Source: Colocasia esculenta
Lineage: Eukaryota > Streptophyta > Magnoliopsida > Alismatales > Araceae
Length of the DNA: 64,000 nucleotides
Assembly (NCBI GenBank): GCA_014218235.1
Contig: CM024759.1
Location: 10,680,712 to 10,744,711, forward strand
Direction of reading: 5' to 3'
Position numbers and translations under genes: made by a program. The notes beneath the pieces were generated by a model. It did not search any database, had not been told where the DNA came from, and saw only the letters and a program-made list of their open reading frames with translations. Shown here piece by piece: positions 44,901 through 48,956 of this stretch (position 1 is its first letter; every line of letters starts with the position of its first letter).

Positions 44901-46330
44901 TTTATTTTTTTACCTTTTTTCACCTACAAAATTCATCCATCTCTGAAGAAACTTCTAGTTTTGTGTGCTTTATAAATTTTTGGTACCTAATAAGGAGTGT
45001 GAATTTCCTTTTCAGGGATTGAAATCAATGATGATGGGCTTGCTCGTTTTGTAGAACATGTTGACAAGGACAATAATGGAATTATAACATTTGAGGAATG
45101 GAGGGATTTTCTCCTGTTATATCCCCATGAGGCAACAATTGAGAACATTTACCATCATTGGGAGAGAGTTTGTCTCATAGACATTGGCGAACACGCAGTA
45201 ATCCCGGAGGGAATCAGTAAGCATATGAATGCAAGCAGGTATTTAATTGCTGGAGGTCTGGCTGGAGCTGCTTCTCGTACTGCCACTGCACCACTTGACC
45301 GACTTAAGGTGGTAATGCAGGTGAAAACGACAAAGACATGTATATTACCTGCAATCAAGGATATATTGAAAGAAGGCCATTTCTTGGGTTTTTTTAGAGG
45401 GAATGGGTTGAATGTTGTTAAGGTGACACCAGAAAGTGCACTCAAGTTTTACACATTTGAAATGCTGAAGGATGTAATTGTCAATCTGAAAGGAGAAGAT
45501 AAAAGTGATATTGGTGCTTCTGGTCGCCTTATTGCTGGTGGCCTAGCTGGTGCAGTGGCACAAACGGCTATCTATCCGATTGATCTTATAAAAACTAGAT
45601 TACAGACATTTGCTTGTGAAGGTGGGAAGGTTCCTAGTCTGGGGAAATTGTCAAAGGATATATGGGTGCAGGAGGGTCCACGAGCATTCTACCGAGGCCT
45701 TATCCCATCTCTTCTTGGGATTATCCCTTATGCAGGCATAGATCTTGCTGCATATGAGACATTGAAAGATTTTGCTGCAACCCATATTACTAAAGATAAT
45801 GGTAAAGCTGCTCCAGTCTTCAGCATCTAATGTTCTTACATATACCAACCTTCTTTAGTTCACTTGGATTCTAGAACTGTTAATATTTTCAGATTTGTCA
45901 TTCGGCTCTAAACTGTTGAGTATTATGTAGAACCTGGTCCTCTTGTGCAACTGGGTTGTGGAACAATTTCTGGGACTCTTGGAGCGACTTGTGTTTATCC
46001 CTTGCAGGTGGTTAGGACAAGGTGTGCTATTGAATCATTGAACTTGTCTTCTTTGGGTTTATGATAATTGGCATTGGCTTCTGCTTCTTTGCTTCTTCCA
46101 ATCTTTGTGATTTTCTAATTCTTTGACTACCTTCCAGAATGCAAGCCCAGCGCACTAATACAGATGCTGCCTATCGAGGAATGGCTGATGTGTTCCAGAG
46201 AACATACCGACATGAAGGTTTTTTGGGATTCTATAAAGGAATTTTCCCCAATCTTCTCAAAGTGGTGCCAGCAGCAAGCATTACTTACATAGTCTATGAA
46301 GCTATGAAAAAAAGTTTTGCTCTCAATTAA
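8541..46330 (+). CDS. APC: Ca2+-regulated mitochondrial ATP-Mg/phosphate carrier (APC/SCaMC family), four exons
   Basis: Coding exons are 8541-8943, 45016-45801, 45931-46021 and 46138-46330, which join in frame to 1,473 bases (490 aa plus stop). The N-terminal part holds four EF-hand loops: residues 48-59 (degenerate), 84-95 (DADQDGRVDYEE, canonical), 115-126 and 151-162 (DKDNNGIITFEE, canonical). The C-terminal part is a three-repeat mitochondrial carrier with signature motifs PLDRLK (227-232), PIDLIK (322-327) and PLQVVR (420-425). Length and order match plant APC1-3 and animal SCaMC proteins, which exchange ATP-Mg or ADP for phosphate across the inner mitochondrial membrane under control of cytosolic-side calcium. 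The third signature with Q in place of the acidic residue is normal in this family. Splice borders are GT-AG with phases 1, 1 and 2. The exceptional feature is the 36-kb first intron. Exon 1 is GC-rich, later exons AT-richer. Family call is secure; the exact paralogue is not. Confidence 0.93.
8944..9926. other. Intron sequence without recognised features
   Basis: No convincing ORF or repeat border. Around 9505-9580 there are GGAACCGG/CCGGTTCC-like words ending in GCAAACCTTGG, resembling the end of the CATGG-TIR elements, but no opposite end is seen. Confidence 0.4.
9927..10276. repeat. Diverged tandem duplication, unit about 160-190 bp
   Basis: Copy 1 (about 9927-10086) and copy 2 (about 10087-10276) share GTGTTAAATTTTATTGGATT, CCTTCCAACTCAAAACCTTG and GTGATGAGTGGAGAGG in the same order. 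Copy 2 has an extra insert after TTTTTTTGGCTCTTCC. Confidence 0.8.
10299..10640 (-). repeat. Two LTR-like fragments with a Met-tRNA primer site
   Basis: GCTCTGATACCA at 10299-10310 is the complement of TGGTATCAGAGC, so a - strand element has its primer site here and an LTR edge to the right (TGTTAAAGG). About 195 bp later CTGATGCCATGCTAAAG repeats the junction, and the sequences after both junctions (AAACTAGAC/AAACCTAGAC, CATATATAGAG/CTATATATATAGAGG, TTTCAATATGGGAC) are alike. This indicates two partial direct copies. The same terminal phrases occur in short terminal-repeat elements of many plants; class not certain. Confidence 0.5.
10646..11330 (-). pseudogene. LINE (L1-type) reverse transcriptase, C-terminal fragment
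   Basis: Read on - from 11312 it gives CMLFAYDIVVIDESIDSLNVK, a decayed form of the L1 RT catalytic block (FADD changed to FAYD), then FQYLGSIIQ and further on the block ending MRENRLQWFEQV followed by PNSVPVTRYD. These blocks are the conserved RT and post-RT region of plant L1 LINEs. Several stops and frame changes show it is dead. Confidence 0.75.
11331..11680. other. Unassigned intron sequence
   Basis: No feature recognised; may include more of the neighbouring LINE. Confidence 0.35.
11681..12131. mobile_element. hAT-like MITE with GGTTCGGTTCGG arms, TSD GGCAAGAA/GGCAAGAT
   Basis: The left end TGGGGTGTTCACGGTTCGG and right end TTTTGCACAGCCCTA are inverted relatives of the TAGGGGTG family. 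Flanks GGCAAGAA (11673-11680) and GGCAAGAT (12132-12139) differ in one of eight bases. Both arms are made of GGTTCGGTTCGG / CCGAACCGAACC words. The middle contains a perfect hairpin with tRNA-like boxes (listed separately). Confidence 0.8.
11866..11939 (-). other. tRNA-like module inside the hAT-like MITE
   Basis: 11866-11894 is a perfect 13-bp stem with loop TCG; read on - it contains GAGTTCGAAAC, a B-box-like motif. On - and 40 bp upstream of it lies TAGCGCAACGG (11926-11936), which fits the Pol III A box (TRGYNNARNNGG). No complete cloverleaf can be folded by eye, so it is not called as a tRNA gene. Confidence 0.5.
12132..12791. other. Unassigned intron sequence
   Basis: No ORF or repeat borders recognised. 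Confidence 0.35.
12792..13165. mobile_element. TIR element with AATCGGCC-type arms
   Basis: Perfect 10-bp terminal inverted repeat CATGGAAGGT / ACCTTCCATG. The body is rich in GAATCGGCC, CCGATTCTGGC and CTGATTC words in both orientations, as in the 42546 and 44204 elements. Flanks TCAACTTGG and CTTCTAGGG are not a clear duplication. Confidence 0.7.
13166..13745 (+). repeat. Diverged tandem duplication, unit about 280 bp
   Basis: GGTTTCTTCTTCCCATC with GAGACCACT occurs at about 13174 and 13455. GGGGAGATTC/GGGGAGTTTC, TTTCTCAGATTCTTCCTC/TTTCCTGGCCTCTTCC and GGTCACTTTGGGAGGC/GGTCACTTTTTGAGGC follow in the same order. Origin unknown; no convincing protein. Confidence 0.7.
13800..14440 (+). pseudogene. 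Ty1/copia gag remnant
   Basis: At 14282-14401 an open stretch reads DQKAYSTLYEDNVVVKFLG and then SLNIDFEALRGQ plus a Glu-Pro-Ala-Pro-Pro end, the conserved end of the plant copia gag domain (UBN2: KFL.GLN..F..+RGQ). Just upstream in another frame are ALTSH and WTYLE words of the same domain. Stops and shifts throughout. It lies on +, opposite to the other copia pieces of the intron, so it is a separate insertion. Confidence 0.75.
14441..14690. other. Unassigned intron sequence
   Basis: Contains a CTTCTTC-rich pyrimidine tract (about 14510-14570). Nothing else recognised. Confidence 0.35.
14690..15070 (-). pseudogene. Ty1/copia reverse transcriptase fragment
   Basis: Read on - from about 15060: PLDVKIAFLNGDI, the first conserved block of copia RT (VDVKTAFLNGDL). 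About 100 bp further comes a decayed LKKSLYGLKQSPRAWFDK block (VL.RLKRSPRA.FDEL), then IRFRFKQPHAC. Interrupted by stops. Same strand and correct order relative to the integrase piece at 16.9-17.5 kb, so probably the same element. Confidence 0.8.
15231..15560. mobile_element. Remnant of a GATCGG-type TIR element
   Basis: CCATGGAATGCAGAATTGGC at the left and GGCCGACTTTGCCATATATA near 15412-15430 resemble the CATGG...GGC ends of this family. In between are GATCAGCCGATTC and CCGAATCGG words, followed by a TA-rich stretch with TATATATGTAC. Borders uncertain. Confidence 0.45.
15600..15967. mobile_element. hAT-like MITE with GATTCCGATTCCG arms
   Basis: Inverted ends TAGGGCTGCAA and TTGCAGCCCTA (11 bp, perfect). 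Flanks ACATAAAG and ATATGAAG agree at six of eight positions, an aged 8-bp duplication. The body is rich in GATTCCGAT/ATCGGAAT words. Confidence 0.8.
15968..16881. other. AT-rich unassigned intron sequence
   Basis: TA-rich low-complexity DNA to about 16140, then no recognised feature. It separates copia integrase from RT and may contain eroded pol sequence. Confidence 0.4.
16882..17480 (-). pseudogene. Ty1/copia integrase fragment
   Basis: Read on - from about 17470: a decayed block like the copia integrase core (QFN..IKVFRSDN..EYTLHEV, then NGVAKCKES..LLEITH), with frame changes. At 17100-16890 an open stretch reads STTQKGYQYCQKLFIQKDAT, matching the C-terminal copia integrase block (GYSPTQKGYKCY...K.FVSKDVTF). 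Stops in all frames between blocks. Confidence 0.8.
17897..18099. repeat. GC-rich CCCACCGGTGG array
   Basis: About ten degenerate copies of a palindromic word CCCACCGGTGG / CCACTGGTGG at 15-25-bp spacing, interrupted on the right by the insertion at 18100. The region after the insertion (CCACCAGTCCCCACT, CTGGTGGGACTC) appears to continue it. Confidence 0.8.
18100..18947. mobile_element. TIR element with CTCGCGAGATC-type arms and the shared core
   Basis: Left end AAGGTTTGCCATATCGG, right end GCTTACCATGG; flanks CTGTGACC (18092-18099) and CTGCGGCC (18948-18955) agree at six of eight positions. The left arm has TCTCGGAAGG and GATCTCGAAGAGATC, the right arm GAGATTCTCGCGAGATCTC. The shared core begins at AGTAGGAGAGTGGCTCC (18473) and runs to about 18770. 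Confidence 0.7.
18968..19298 (+). repeat. LTR promoter-like segment, copy A
   Basis: From CCAGTCCCCACTAAGGGAGC through CATAAAAGG (19012-19020) to TTTGCAAAAAGTACTC this segment is nearly identical to copy B at 24735-25065. CATAAAAGG 30 bp before a G/A-rich start is a plausible TATA box. Copy A is interrupted at TATTATCAA (19290-19298) by the next element. Confidence 0.75.
19299..21819. mobile_element. Mutator-like palindromic element, 2.5 kb, TSD TATTATCAA
   Basis: Ends GGGAAAATTAATCAGAGGTC and its inverted relative (right strand GGAAAAATTAATTAGAAGTC); the similarity continues inwards for more than 80 bp with TCAGAAGACCA and AGTCATATAGTC. Flanks are a perfect 9-bp duplication TATTATCAA (19290-19298, 21820-21828), the size typical of Mutator. 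The uninterrupted target (TATTAGCAA at 25057-25065) exists in copy B of the host repeat. Inside, ATATCACTTACAGTAAG repeats fill 19540-19985, their complement fills 21120-21590, and TTACAGTA/TAATGTATATTGTAACAG words fill the centre, so the whole element is one long imperfect palindrome. No transposase. Confidence 0.9.
21007..21085 (+). other. tRNA-like A/B-box module in the palindromic element
   Basis: TAGCTTAGTGG (21015-21025) fits the Pol III A box and GGTTCGAATCC (21060-21070) is a perfect B box, 34 bp apart. The other arm has the inverted counterpart at about 20025-20095 with its B box (GGATTCGAACCC, 20038-20049) intact but its A box degraded. Acceptor ends do not pair, so it is tRNA-derived rather than a tRNA gene. 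Confidence 0.6.
21829..22640. repeat. GCAGAAATGTCC repeats, then a duplicated 430-bp AT-rich unit
   Basis: 21829-21985 resumes the host LTR-like sequence of copy B (25066-25230). From about 21995 a unit with GCCATGCCGTACCGTGCCATGG, a T-tract, and AAGAGATCTAAATAATGTCTAATTGAGATGAAA-type sequence is repeated at about 22440-22610 in diverged form. This marks a truncation or insertion boundary in the nest. Confidence 0.6.
22641..24080 (+). repeat. Probable 3' interior of a Tat-like element
   Basis: Four GAAAACCCGAAAGG-like words occur at about 22853, 23071, 23120 and 23172. They are followed by three diverged copies of a unit of about 125 bp (23245-23640) with CATGTTCCTTTTGGAC and GTCAACCTACTTGAATC. 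Such tracts precede the 3' LTR in Tat-lineage gypsy elements. No ORF. Confidence 0.5.
24095..24600 (+). repeat. Tandem array, about ten copies of a 51-53-bp unit
   Basis: Unit anchored by GAGCAAAGCCAGAAAGGCAAG, starting near 24097, 24148, 24200, 24250, 24303, 24353, 24406, 24457, 24509 and 24559. The spacers are AAATCTCAAATCAA-type. Copies are diverged. Confidence 0.85.
24735..25065 (+). repeat. LTR promoter-like segment, copy B
   Basis: Near-identical to copy A. It has a TATA box TATAAAAGG (24791-24799) where copy A has CATAAAAGG, plus a 14-bp duplication near CTCCCGACTCTCCTCCC. It carries the empty site for the 19299 insertion. Confidence 0.75.
25066..26303 (+). repeat. GCAGAAATAC and GTCAAGAAATGACGG arrays
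   Basis: 25090-25700: units of 30-40 bp with GGAAAATTGCAGAAATACCC. 25910-26303: units of about 40 bp with GTCAAGAAATGACGGAAAT and CGAAGACGCC. The reverse complements of both arrays, in matching order, form 35.9-37.8 kb. Confidence 0.75.
26304..26514. mobile_element. TIR element with GAGTCGG arms, TSD CCCGGGAC/CCCGGTAC
   Basis: 18-bp terminal inverted repeats CATGGATGGCAGAGTCGG and CATGGATGGCAAAGTCGG (right end read on -), one mismatch. Flanks CCCGGGAC (26296-26303) and CCCGGTAC (26515-26522) differ in one of eight bases. The body is almost only GAGTCGG/CCGACTC words plus a short unique middle. The array of the host repeat continues on both sides. Confidence 0.85.
26515..27375 (+). repeat. 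Host arrays continued, ending in CAACGATCCGATCGTGATGA repeats
   Basis: To about 26790 the AAGAAATGGCA arrays continue. At 27050-27340 about eight copies of CAACGATCCGATCGTGATGA with AAGTTCAAATA spacers follow, and the block closes with AATCATATAATCAGGACC, as does the reverse copy at 35.83 kb. Confidence 0.75.
27376..28110 (-). pseudogene. Ty1/copia protease/GAG-pre-integrase fragment
   Basis: Read on - at about 28080-27960: VSIADRIQPIVVSKSSMRLS then LTLSSTLHVSSLSINLPL, the block after the copia protease (IADGT..PVAGKGSVRLT...L.SVLHVP.L..NLLSV). Further down, decayed forms of the V..FQDL..G..IGTG...GLYYL block follow. Stops are present. Confidence 0.7.
28111..28389. other. Unassigned, AT-rich
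   Basis: Contains TTTATTTTGTATTTTCG-type sequence. No feature recognised; could be more copia. Confidence 0.35.
28390..28800 (-). pseudogene. LINE 3' end with poly(A)
   Basis: Read on -: an LHATL.AVWGECN.SIFRRESR-like block and DRVQEWVATLSNV, the C-terminal end of plant L1 ORF2 (RNase H/tail region), followed by a 3' UTR and an A-tract (T-run at 28394-28402 on +). Not functional. It is separate from the LINE piece at 10.6-11.3 kb. Confidence 0.7.
28801..29202. other. GC-rich unassigned sequence, continues at 32457
   Basis: Contains a C-run at 28963-28976. Open frames exist but have no recognisable domain. The sequence was split by the solo LTR: its right half is 32457-32946. Confidence 0.4.
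29203..32456 (-). repeat. Solo LTR of 3,254 bp, TSD CACCA
   Basis: On + it begins TGCGACGACC and ends GGCCTTACA, so on - it is TG...CA. CACCA flanks both sides (29198-29202, 32457-32461). The - strand start TGTAAGGCC is shared with the chromovirus LTR at 58877. The length fits Tekay/Del-type chromovirus LTRs. No primer site, polypurine tract or coding sequence adjoins, so it is a solo LTR. 30080-30350 is a CACATTTTACACATT low-complexity tract; the upstream part has TGACG-rich palindromes. Confidence 0.8.
31530..31555. promoter_or_regulatory. Perfect 26-bp palindrome with TGACG cores, in solo LTR
   Basis: Centre TCAATGCATTGA, with GGCGTCAA and TTGACGCC on the two sides. TGACG is the core site of plant bZIP/TGA factors. 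Related GGCGTC/GACGCC and GACGTC words occur at 32120-32215 in the same LTR. The regulatory role is inferred. Confidence 0.45.
32457..32946. other. Unassigned host sequence right of the solo LTR
   Basis: Continues the GC-rich sequence of 28801-29202 (CACCATCTCCGCACCCCCC). No feature recognised beyond a short poly-T. Confidence 0.35.
32947..35730 (-). repeat. 3' LTR of a Ty3/gypsy element (with nested insertion)
   Basis: Matches 39801-41271 over its length apart from about 180 bp of extra sequence (about 33505-33690) and the 34561-35687 insertion. On - it begins TGAGGACACACGAGCCC directly after purine-rich GGGAGGATTGG, a plausible polypurine tract, and ends CCCGCATCA. The opposite frames of 33.2-33.8 kb are not genes. 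Confidence 0.75.
34561..35687. mobile_element. TIR element with GGCGCC-type arms and the shared core; TSD GACGTACTC
   Basis: Ends ATAGTTGTCAAGGCG and CGCCTTGACAACTAT (15-bp inverted repeat, perfect) and a perfect 9-bp duplication GACGTACTC (34552-34560, 35688-35696; one base may belong to the terminal repeat instead). The sister LTR has the uninterrupted site at 41229-41237. Both arms are made of GGCGCCTAAGCGC-type words. The centre contains AT-rich DNA and, from about 35157 to 35450, the same core as the elements at 3488, 18100 and 44204. Confidence 0.9.
35731..35828 (-). pseudogene. 3' end of the gypsy interior
   Basis: Between the 3' LTR and the inserted repeat block. Read on - it gives a short open tail with INPYSTGSSYSQLGRI and a stop overlapping the purine tract. 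It is possibly the polyprotein end; too short to assign to a domain. Confidence 0.4.
35829..38720 (-). repeat. Reverse copy of the Tat-like LTR, probable solo LTR (2.9 kb)
   Basis: On - it starts TGTTGGCACCGAAAATTTT and ends CCCCTTATACA. Order on -: G/T-rich lead, CCTCCGGTTGG array, GCAGAAATAC array, CAAGAAATGGCAGG array, CAATCTCATTGTGATGAA array, TATATAATCAGGACC. This is the same order as 25.1-27.4 kb on +. It lies within the gypsy element, between gag and 3' end. No target duplication found (flanks ATGAG and GAGCT on -), so exact borders may be off by a few bases. Confidence 0.6.
37790..38465. repeat. GC-rich CCTCCGGTTGG / GGAGGCACCCC array
   Basis: Repeated CCTCCGGTTGGGGTG and ACCGGAGGCACCCC words, with G-runs of up to 20 at 38343-38366. 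Frames across it look long on both strands only because of composition. Confidence 0.8.
38721..39800 (-). pseudogene. Ty3/gypsy gag of the 32.9-41.3 kb element
   Basis: Read on -: an upstream leader frame (39751-39539), a second piece (39372-39181, RPPPRRVQQVDF), then VDVPTFDGSLDPKVYLDR ... YFELYEMPDGRRVCFAKRKL ... LGQAQTYWVNFE ... WDEMKAKLCERYLPTTYRQ ... LTQGRRPVSEYIAEFDEY, a classic Retrotrans_gag domain at 39146-38802. Frame changes separate the pieces, and the domain is cut at 38721 by the inserted LTR. No protease or RT remains in the window for this element. Confidence 0.85.
39785..39796 (-). other. Primer-binding site of the gypsy element
   Basis: GCTCTGATATCA is the complement of TGATATCAGAGC, one mismatch from the Met-tRNA primer site, four bases from the LTR end at 39801. 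It fixes the element's orientation as -. Confidence 0.75.
39801..41271 (-). repeat. 5' LTR of the gypsy element (1,471 bp)
   Basis: On + it begins TGATGTGGGACAAC and ends GTGTGTCCTCA; on - TG...CA. It contains the uninterrupted GACGTACTC target (41229-41237) of the element inserted in the sister LTR. Long frames on + (40366-41245) are composition artefacts: the GAGAGA-rich stretch encodes Arg/Glu runs. Outer flanks of the two LTRs do not show a 5-bp duplication, so rearrangement or recombination between two elements is possible. Confidence 0.75.
41272..42250 (-). pseudogene. Ty1/copia gag with zinc knuckle
   Basis: Read on -: MAKWTSLEDHKPFYVCKM (41693) and ALYRQIPNVDLAPPLKETYF with PVLSED, the end of the copia gag UBN2 domain, then at about 41410-41380 KCDHCGCTKH, the start of a CCHC zinc knuckle. 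Stops interrupt upstream parts. It abuts the gypsy 5' LTR at 41271 and probably continues, after nested insertions, at 28.1 kb. Confidence 0.75.
42251..42545. other. Unassigned sequence
   Basis: Would be the leader between primer site and gag of the copia element; no distinct feature. Confidence 0.35.
42546..42807. mobile_element. TIR element with GATTCGG arms, TSD TGCTTTTGA
   Basis: Perfect 9-bp duplication TGCTTTTGA (42537-42545, 42808-42816). Ends GCAAGGTTGGCCGGATCGG and, on -, TGGTTTGCCGAATCAG. GATTCGGG-type words lie next to the ends and a TA-rich stretch (ATATATATA) in the centre. It lacks the AGTAGGAGAGTGG core. Inserted just downstream (on -) of the copia primer site. Confidence 0.85.
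42856..42867 (-). other. Primer-binding site, probably of the shredded copia element
   Basis: GCTCTGATACTA is one mismatch from the complement of the Met-tRNA site, and TG of a putative LTR edge follows at 42868. Orientation fits the copia gag at 41.4-42.2 kb. Confidence 0.55.
42868..44203. other. Putative copia LTR start, otherwise unassigned
   Basis: An LTR edge (TGAAAGTAG) is possible at 42868 but no second copy is in the window. A short (ATCT)n microsatellite lies at about 43927-43950. No convincing ORF. Confidence 0.4.
44204..44897. mobile_element. TIR element with GATTCGG arms and the shared core
   Basis: Terminal inverted repeats CATGGTTTGCCG and CGGCAAAACATG (12 bp, one mismatch). 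Next to the ends are GATTCGGG/CCGATTCG words. The core sequence (from AAAGTCATATGCACGTTTGA, about 44355, to 44640) and the following CATATATGTC / TATA-rich part match the foldback at 3488-4520. The right end is 118 bp before carrier exon 2. No clean target duplication. Confidence 0.75.
45016..45801 (+). CDS. Carrier exon 2 (EF-hand 4, carrier repeats 1 and 2)
   Basis: Acceptor TTTTCAG|GG at 45015/45016, donor AATG|GTAAAG at 45801/45802. Encodes residues 135-396 plus one base. Contains EF-hand 4 (151-162), the linker IYHHWERVCLIDIG, then the first carrier signature (227-232) and FFRGNGLNVVKVTPESALKF, then the second (322-327) with FYRGLIPSLLGIIPYAGIDL. The AUG at 45225 is internal, not the gene start. 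Confidence 0.95.
45931..46021 (+). CDS. Carrier exon 3 (start of repeat 3)
   Basis: Acceptor TATGTAG|AA, donor ACAAG|GTGTGC. Encodes EPGPLVQLGCGTISGTLGAT and CVYPLQVVRTR up to the split Arg-427 codon. Too short to stand out as an ORF; placed by protein continuity and phase. Confidence 0.93.
46138..46330 (+). CDS. Carrier exon 4 (end of repeat 3, stop)
   Basis: Acceptor CCTTCCAG|A. Encodes MQAQRTNTDAAYRGMADVF through FLGFYKGIFPNLLKVVPA and SITYIVYEAMKKSFALN, then TAA at 46328-46330. This is the usual C-terminus of plant APC proteins. Confidence 0.95.
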
Positions 46331-46688
46331 AATGGTTGCTTTTTCCAGAATTGTTCAACTGTTGCATGACTGACTAGAGTTGACGATTGTGATAAGAAGG
46401 ATAAGTTCACTAATCAATCAGTTGATTGATCTTTCAGTTCTATGATGGTCCTTTTTTAGCCTTTGGACATTTCCACATTTCTGATGCCATGGTTCTGTGA
46501 GCTTCGGTGGAATAAGAATGGATCTTGAGAGTTCATTTTCATTTCCAACACCGAGCAGCAAGGTATTTGTTTCTTTCTACCATCTTTCTTTGGCAATGTG
46601 ACCTCCTTTATTCTGACAGTTCTATACATTTCCATTGTGTCACAGTTTCAGCATGCTCTATCAAGCTACGTAGTGTCTTTTGACAATT
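46331..46688 (+). other. Carrier 3' UTR region
   Basis: AT-rich trailer with AATAAG at about 46510 as a candidate poly(A) signal. No other feature. Confidence 0.5.
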
Positions 46689-46800
46689 TGACCAAGGTTG
46701 GCCAAATTGGATTGGATCAGTTAAGTTACGTGATCTGATTTTTGAACAACTGATCCAAAGTCAACCCTGTGATCCCCAATTAATGTTGGCCGATCCCATC
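46689..46800. mobile_element. Short remnant of the CATGG/AAGGTTGGCC TIR family
   Basis: ACCAAGGTTGGCCAAATTGG at the left and AATGTTGGCCGATCCC at the right, with GATCAG/CTGATC words between. Ends are degraded. Confidence 0.4.
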
Positions 46801-46825
46801 CCTTCAATGTTGGCAAATCCCATCT

Positions 46826-47190
46826 CTTCCCTCCCCTCCCACCTCTGTTTGCCACCTCGAAAGGGGGTAAAAATAGCTTCCTGCCAATATCACCTTTTCC
46901 GTTGCTGCCTCAATTCTTGGCATTTTCCTGTGCAAAAGAGGAAGGACTGTCTAGAAGTTAAAATAGGTGAGATGTTAAAAACTGCATAAAGCCTTTTGTA
47001 CATTATCCCAAGCATAAATAGAGTTGGCATTCAAAACCATCTCTTCCCTCCCCTCCCACCTCTGTTTGCCACCTCGAAAGGGGGTAAAAATAGCTTCCTG
47101 CCAAAAAGGCTTGGGAACTGTCTAGAAGTTAAAATAGGTGAGATGTTAAAAACGCATAAAGCCCTTTTGTACATTAATACAAGCATAATA
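46826..47190 (+). repeat. Direct duplication of about 150-200 bp
   Basis: CTTCCCTCCCCTCCCACCTC and CACCTCGAAAGGGGGTAAAA occur at 46826 and 47041. GACTGTCTAGAAGTTAAAAT/AACTGTCTAGAAGTTAAAAT and GGTGAGATGTTAAAAAC recur at 46947 and 47116, followed by CATAAAGCC and TTTTGTACATTA in both. Copy 2 has a deletion after GCCA. Near identity suggests a recent event. Confidence 0.85.
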
Positions 47191-48798
47191 GAGCATTCAA
47201 AAATTAAAACATGGAGTGGGCTGGATTGGGAACATTGGGTGGGGATCAAGTTTTGTTCATGGTTTTGGGCTATCTTTCAAGCCTGATCCCACAGTTAACT
47301 TCCTTGGTTTTTGATCTTAGTGAGTAGAGTTTTTAGTTAACATTAATGTACCTTCTTACTAGCTTATGCTTCATACATGTTTAAGGGCAGTAATGTGGAT
47401 ACAGCGTAAAGAAGAGTAAAAGATGAAGGAAACTCTTAACATTAAAAATTAACTATGGAGACAGACAAAGTTTTTTTTTTCCTTCTGTCAGCTGAAGTAA
47501 AACAGACTACGTGAATGAGAAATTGGAGAAAATGGTTCGGGTAGTGAAGAATCATTGATGATGGACAAACACTTCCTTCATCCACAAGTTTTCAGTTGGA
47601 TCCTCTTTTATAAAAGGATGAAGAAATCGATGCAGATGTGAATAACAGAATTGAAGAATGCTGGATGAAGTAGACAACAGCATGATATGCTATTTATTTG
47701 TTGAGTACCTTTACAACTCAAAGTTTAACAAGATAGGCATAAGGTTGTAGAGGCCATGATTTTAATAACCGGCTCATGCTAATCCTTGGTTGATTCCTAA
47801 CGACCGAGATATTTTGATCTTGGTACGAGATGGCAAACCATTATTCCCCACCACTTTCCATTGAACAAAATGCTCACTGAATTTCCCATCTGAAGGATGG
47901 ACACCTGCAACACAAACTGCCAAGTTCCTGAGATGCCACAATTTATATGGAGATCTCCCAAGGCAATGATTCTCCTATCTCAGGCATATGGCTTCTACAG
48001 GTGATCCCTTGTGACTACCTCATTATCTGATATTAAAAAATCGCAGTTAGAATCTGGTGCCCCTGTTTCAACCAATTCCTTGTGTCCTTGCCAGCCCTTC
48101 TGGTGGTAAGATACCACTTCTGATCACATCCAATTTATCTCCTCCATTGTCCACCTCCAGTCCATCTCCCCTCTTGTCCACATCCAGTCCCCTAACCCAG
48201 TTCCCTTCCTGACATTTACATCTGGCCGCGTAGAAAGCTGGAGGAGGATTCCACATGTGAATTAGATATCCGGACAATCTACATCATAGAGGAACACTTT
48301 CCACCATCACGATGCTCTGATTCTTCCACGGTACCTTACTCACGGTGAGGCATTCCTGCTTCCAGTCTGGTTTTGAAACCAGATCAATAAGCCACCTCCA
48401 CGTAATTCTCTAATCCTAGTTTTCTGAGTTCCAACCTCTCTTTAAGAATTGCTTAATCTGACACCACCATCTTCAATGATCAAGCTCCCTGCATTGAGGA
48501 CATCTGACTGCATTCCAACAGTCTCTAGCCAGTGATCCCTCATCAAATACCTGAAAAATATGATACCTACCACCTTTCCATACCCATCATCCAACCATCA
48601 ATGCCCCCATCTACCTGTCTCCTGCCACACTCTAGCCATCTTCATCTTGCTTGTACGGTCATGGTGTGTATTATAAGTATTCTTCATAAGCATATAAGGC
48701 ATCACAACAGCTTTCATGAATGGTCTCCTACTGTTGCTAGCTTTTTTCAGTTTAGAAGAGCCATGATATGCAATCTATTTCTAGATAGTTATTTATTT
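47191..48798. other. Mostly unassigned; possible LINE ORF1 trace on -
   Basis: Read on - at about 48535-48470 there is ARDCWNAVRCPQCRELDH, resembling the zinc-knuckle tail of plant L1 ORF1, followed by WRWLIDLVSKPDW in another frame. Stops are frequent. The rest holds no recognised feature. Confidence 0.35.
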
Positions 48799-48956
48799 GG
48801 GAAAATTACATATATACCCTGAAATCTTCATATACCCTATACCCCGAAATCGGAAAAAAGTCATCAGTTATATCCCTGTGGTTAGCAGTCCATCAAAAAT
48901 GGAAAGAATATTCTGTTATCATGTAAACAGAACCATTAAAGAAGGGGTGAAAATAC

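Larger units (their letters stand above)
8944..45015 (+). other. Giant intron 1 of the carrier gene (36,072 bp)
   Basis: Begins GTAACT and ends TTCCTTTTCAG. Phase 1 joins SKAG to IEINDDGLARFVEHVDKD, continuing the EF-hand 4 helix as in plant APC proteins. The content is almost all transposable elements on both strands, listed separately. The alternative, that exon 1 is an isolated gene fragment, is unlikely because the open frame, phase and protein continuity all fit. Confidence 0.9.

Noticed and set aside
45225..45830. Separate short carrier gene starting at the internal ATG
   Set aside because: The frame is continuous upstream to the 45016 acceptor with EF-hand 4, and runs past the 45801 donor into intron sequence.
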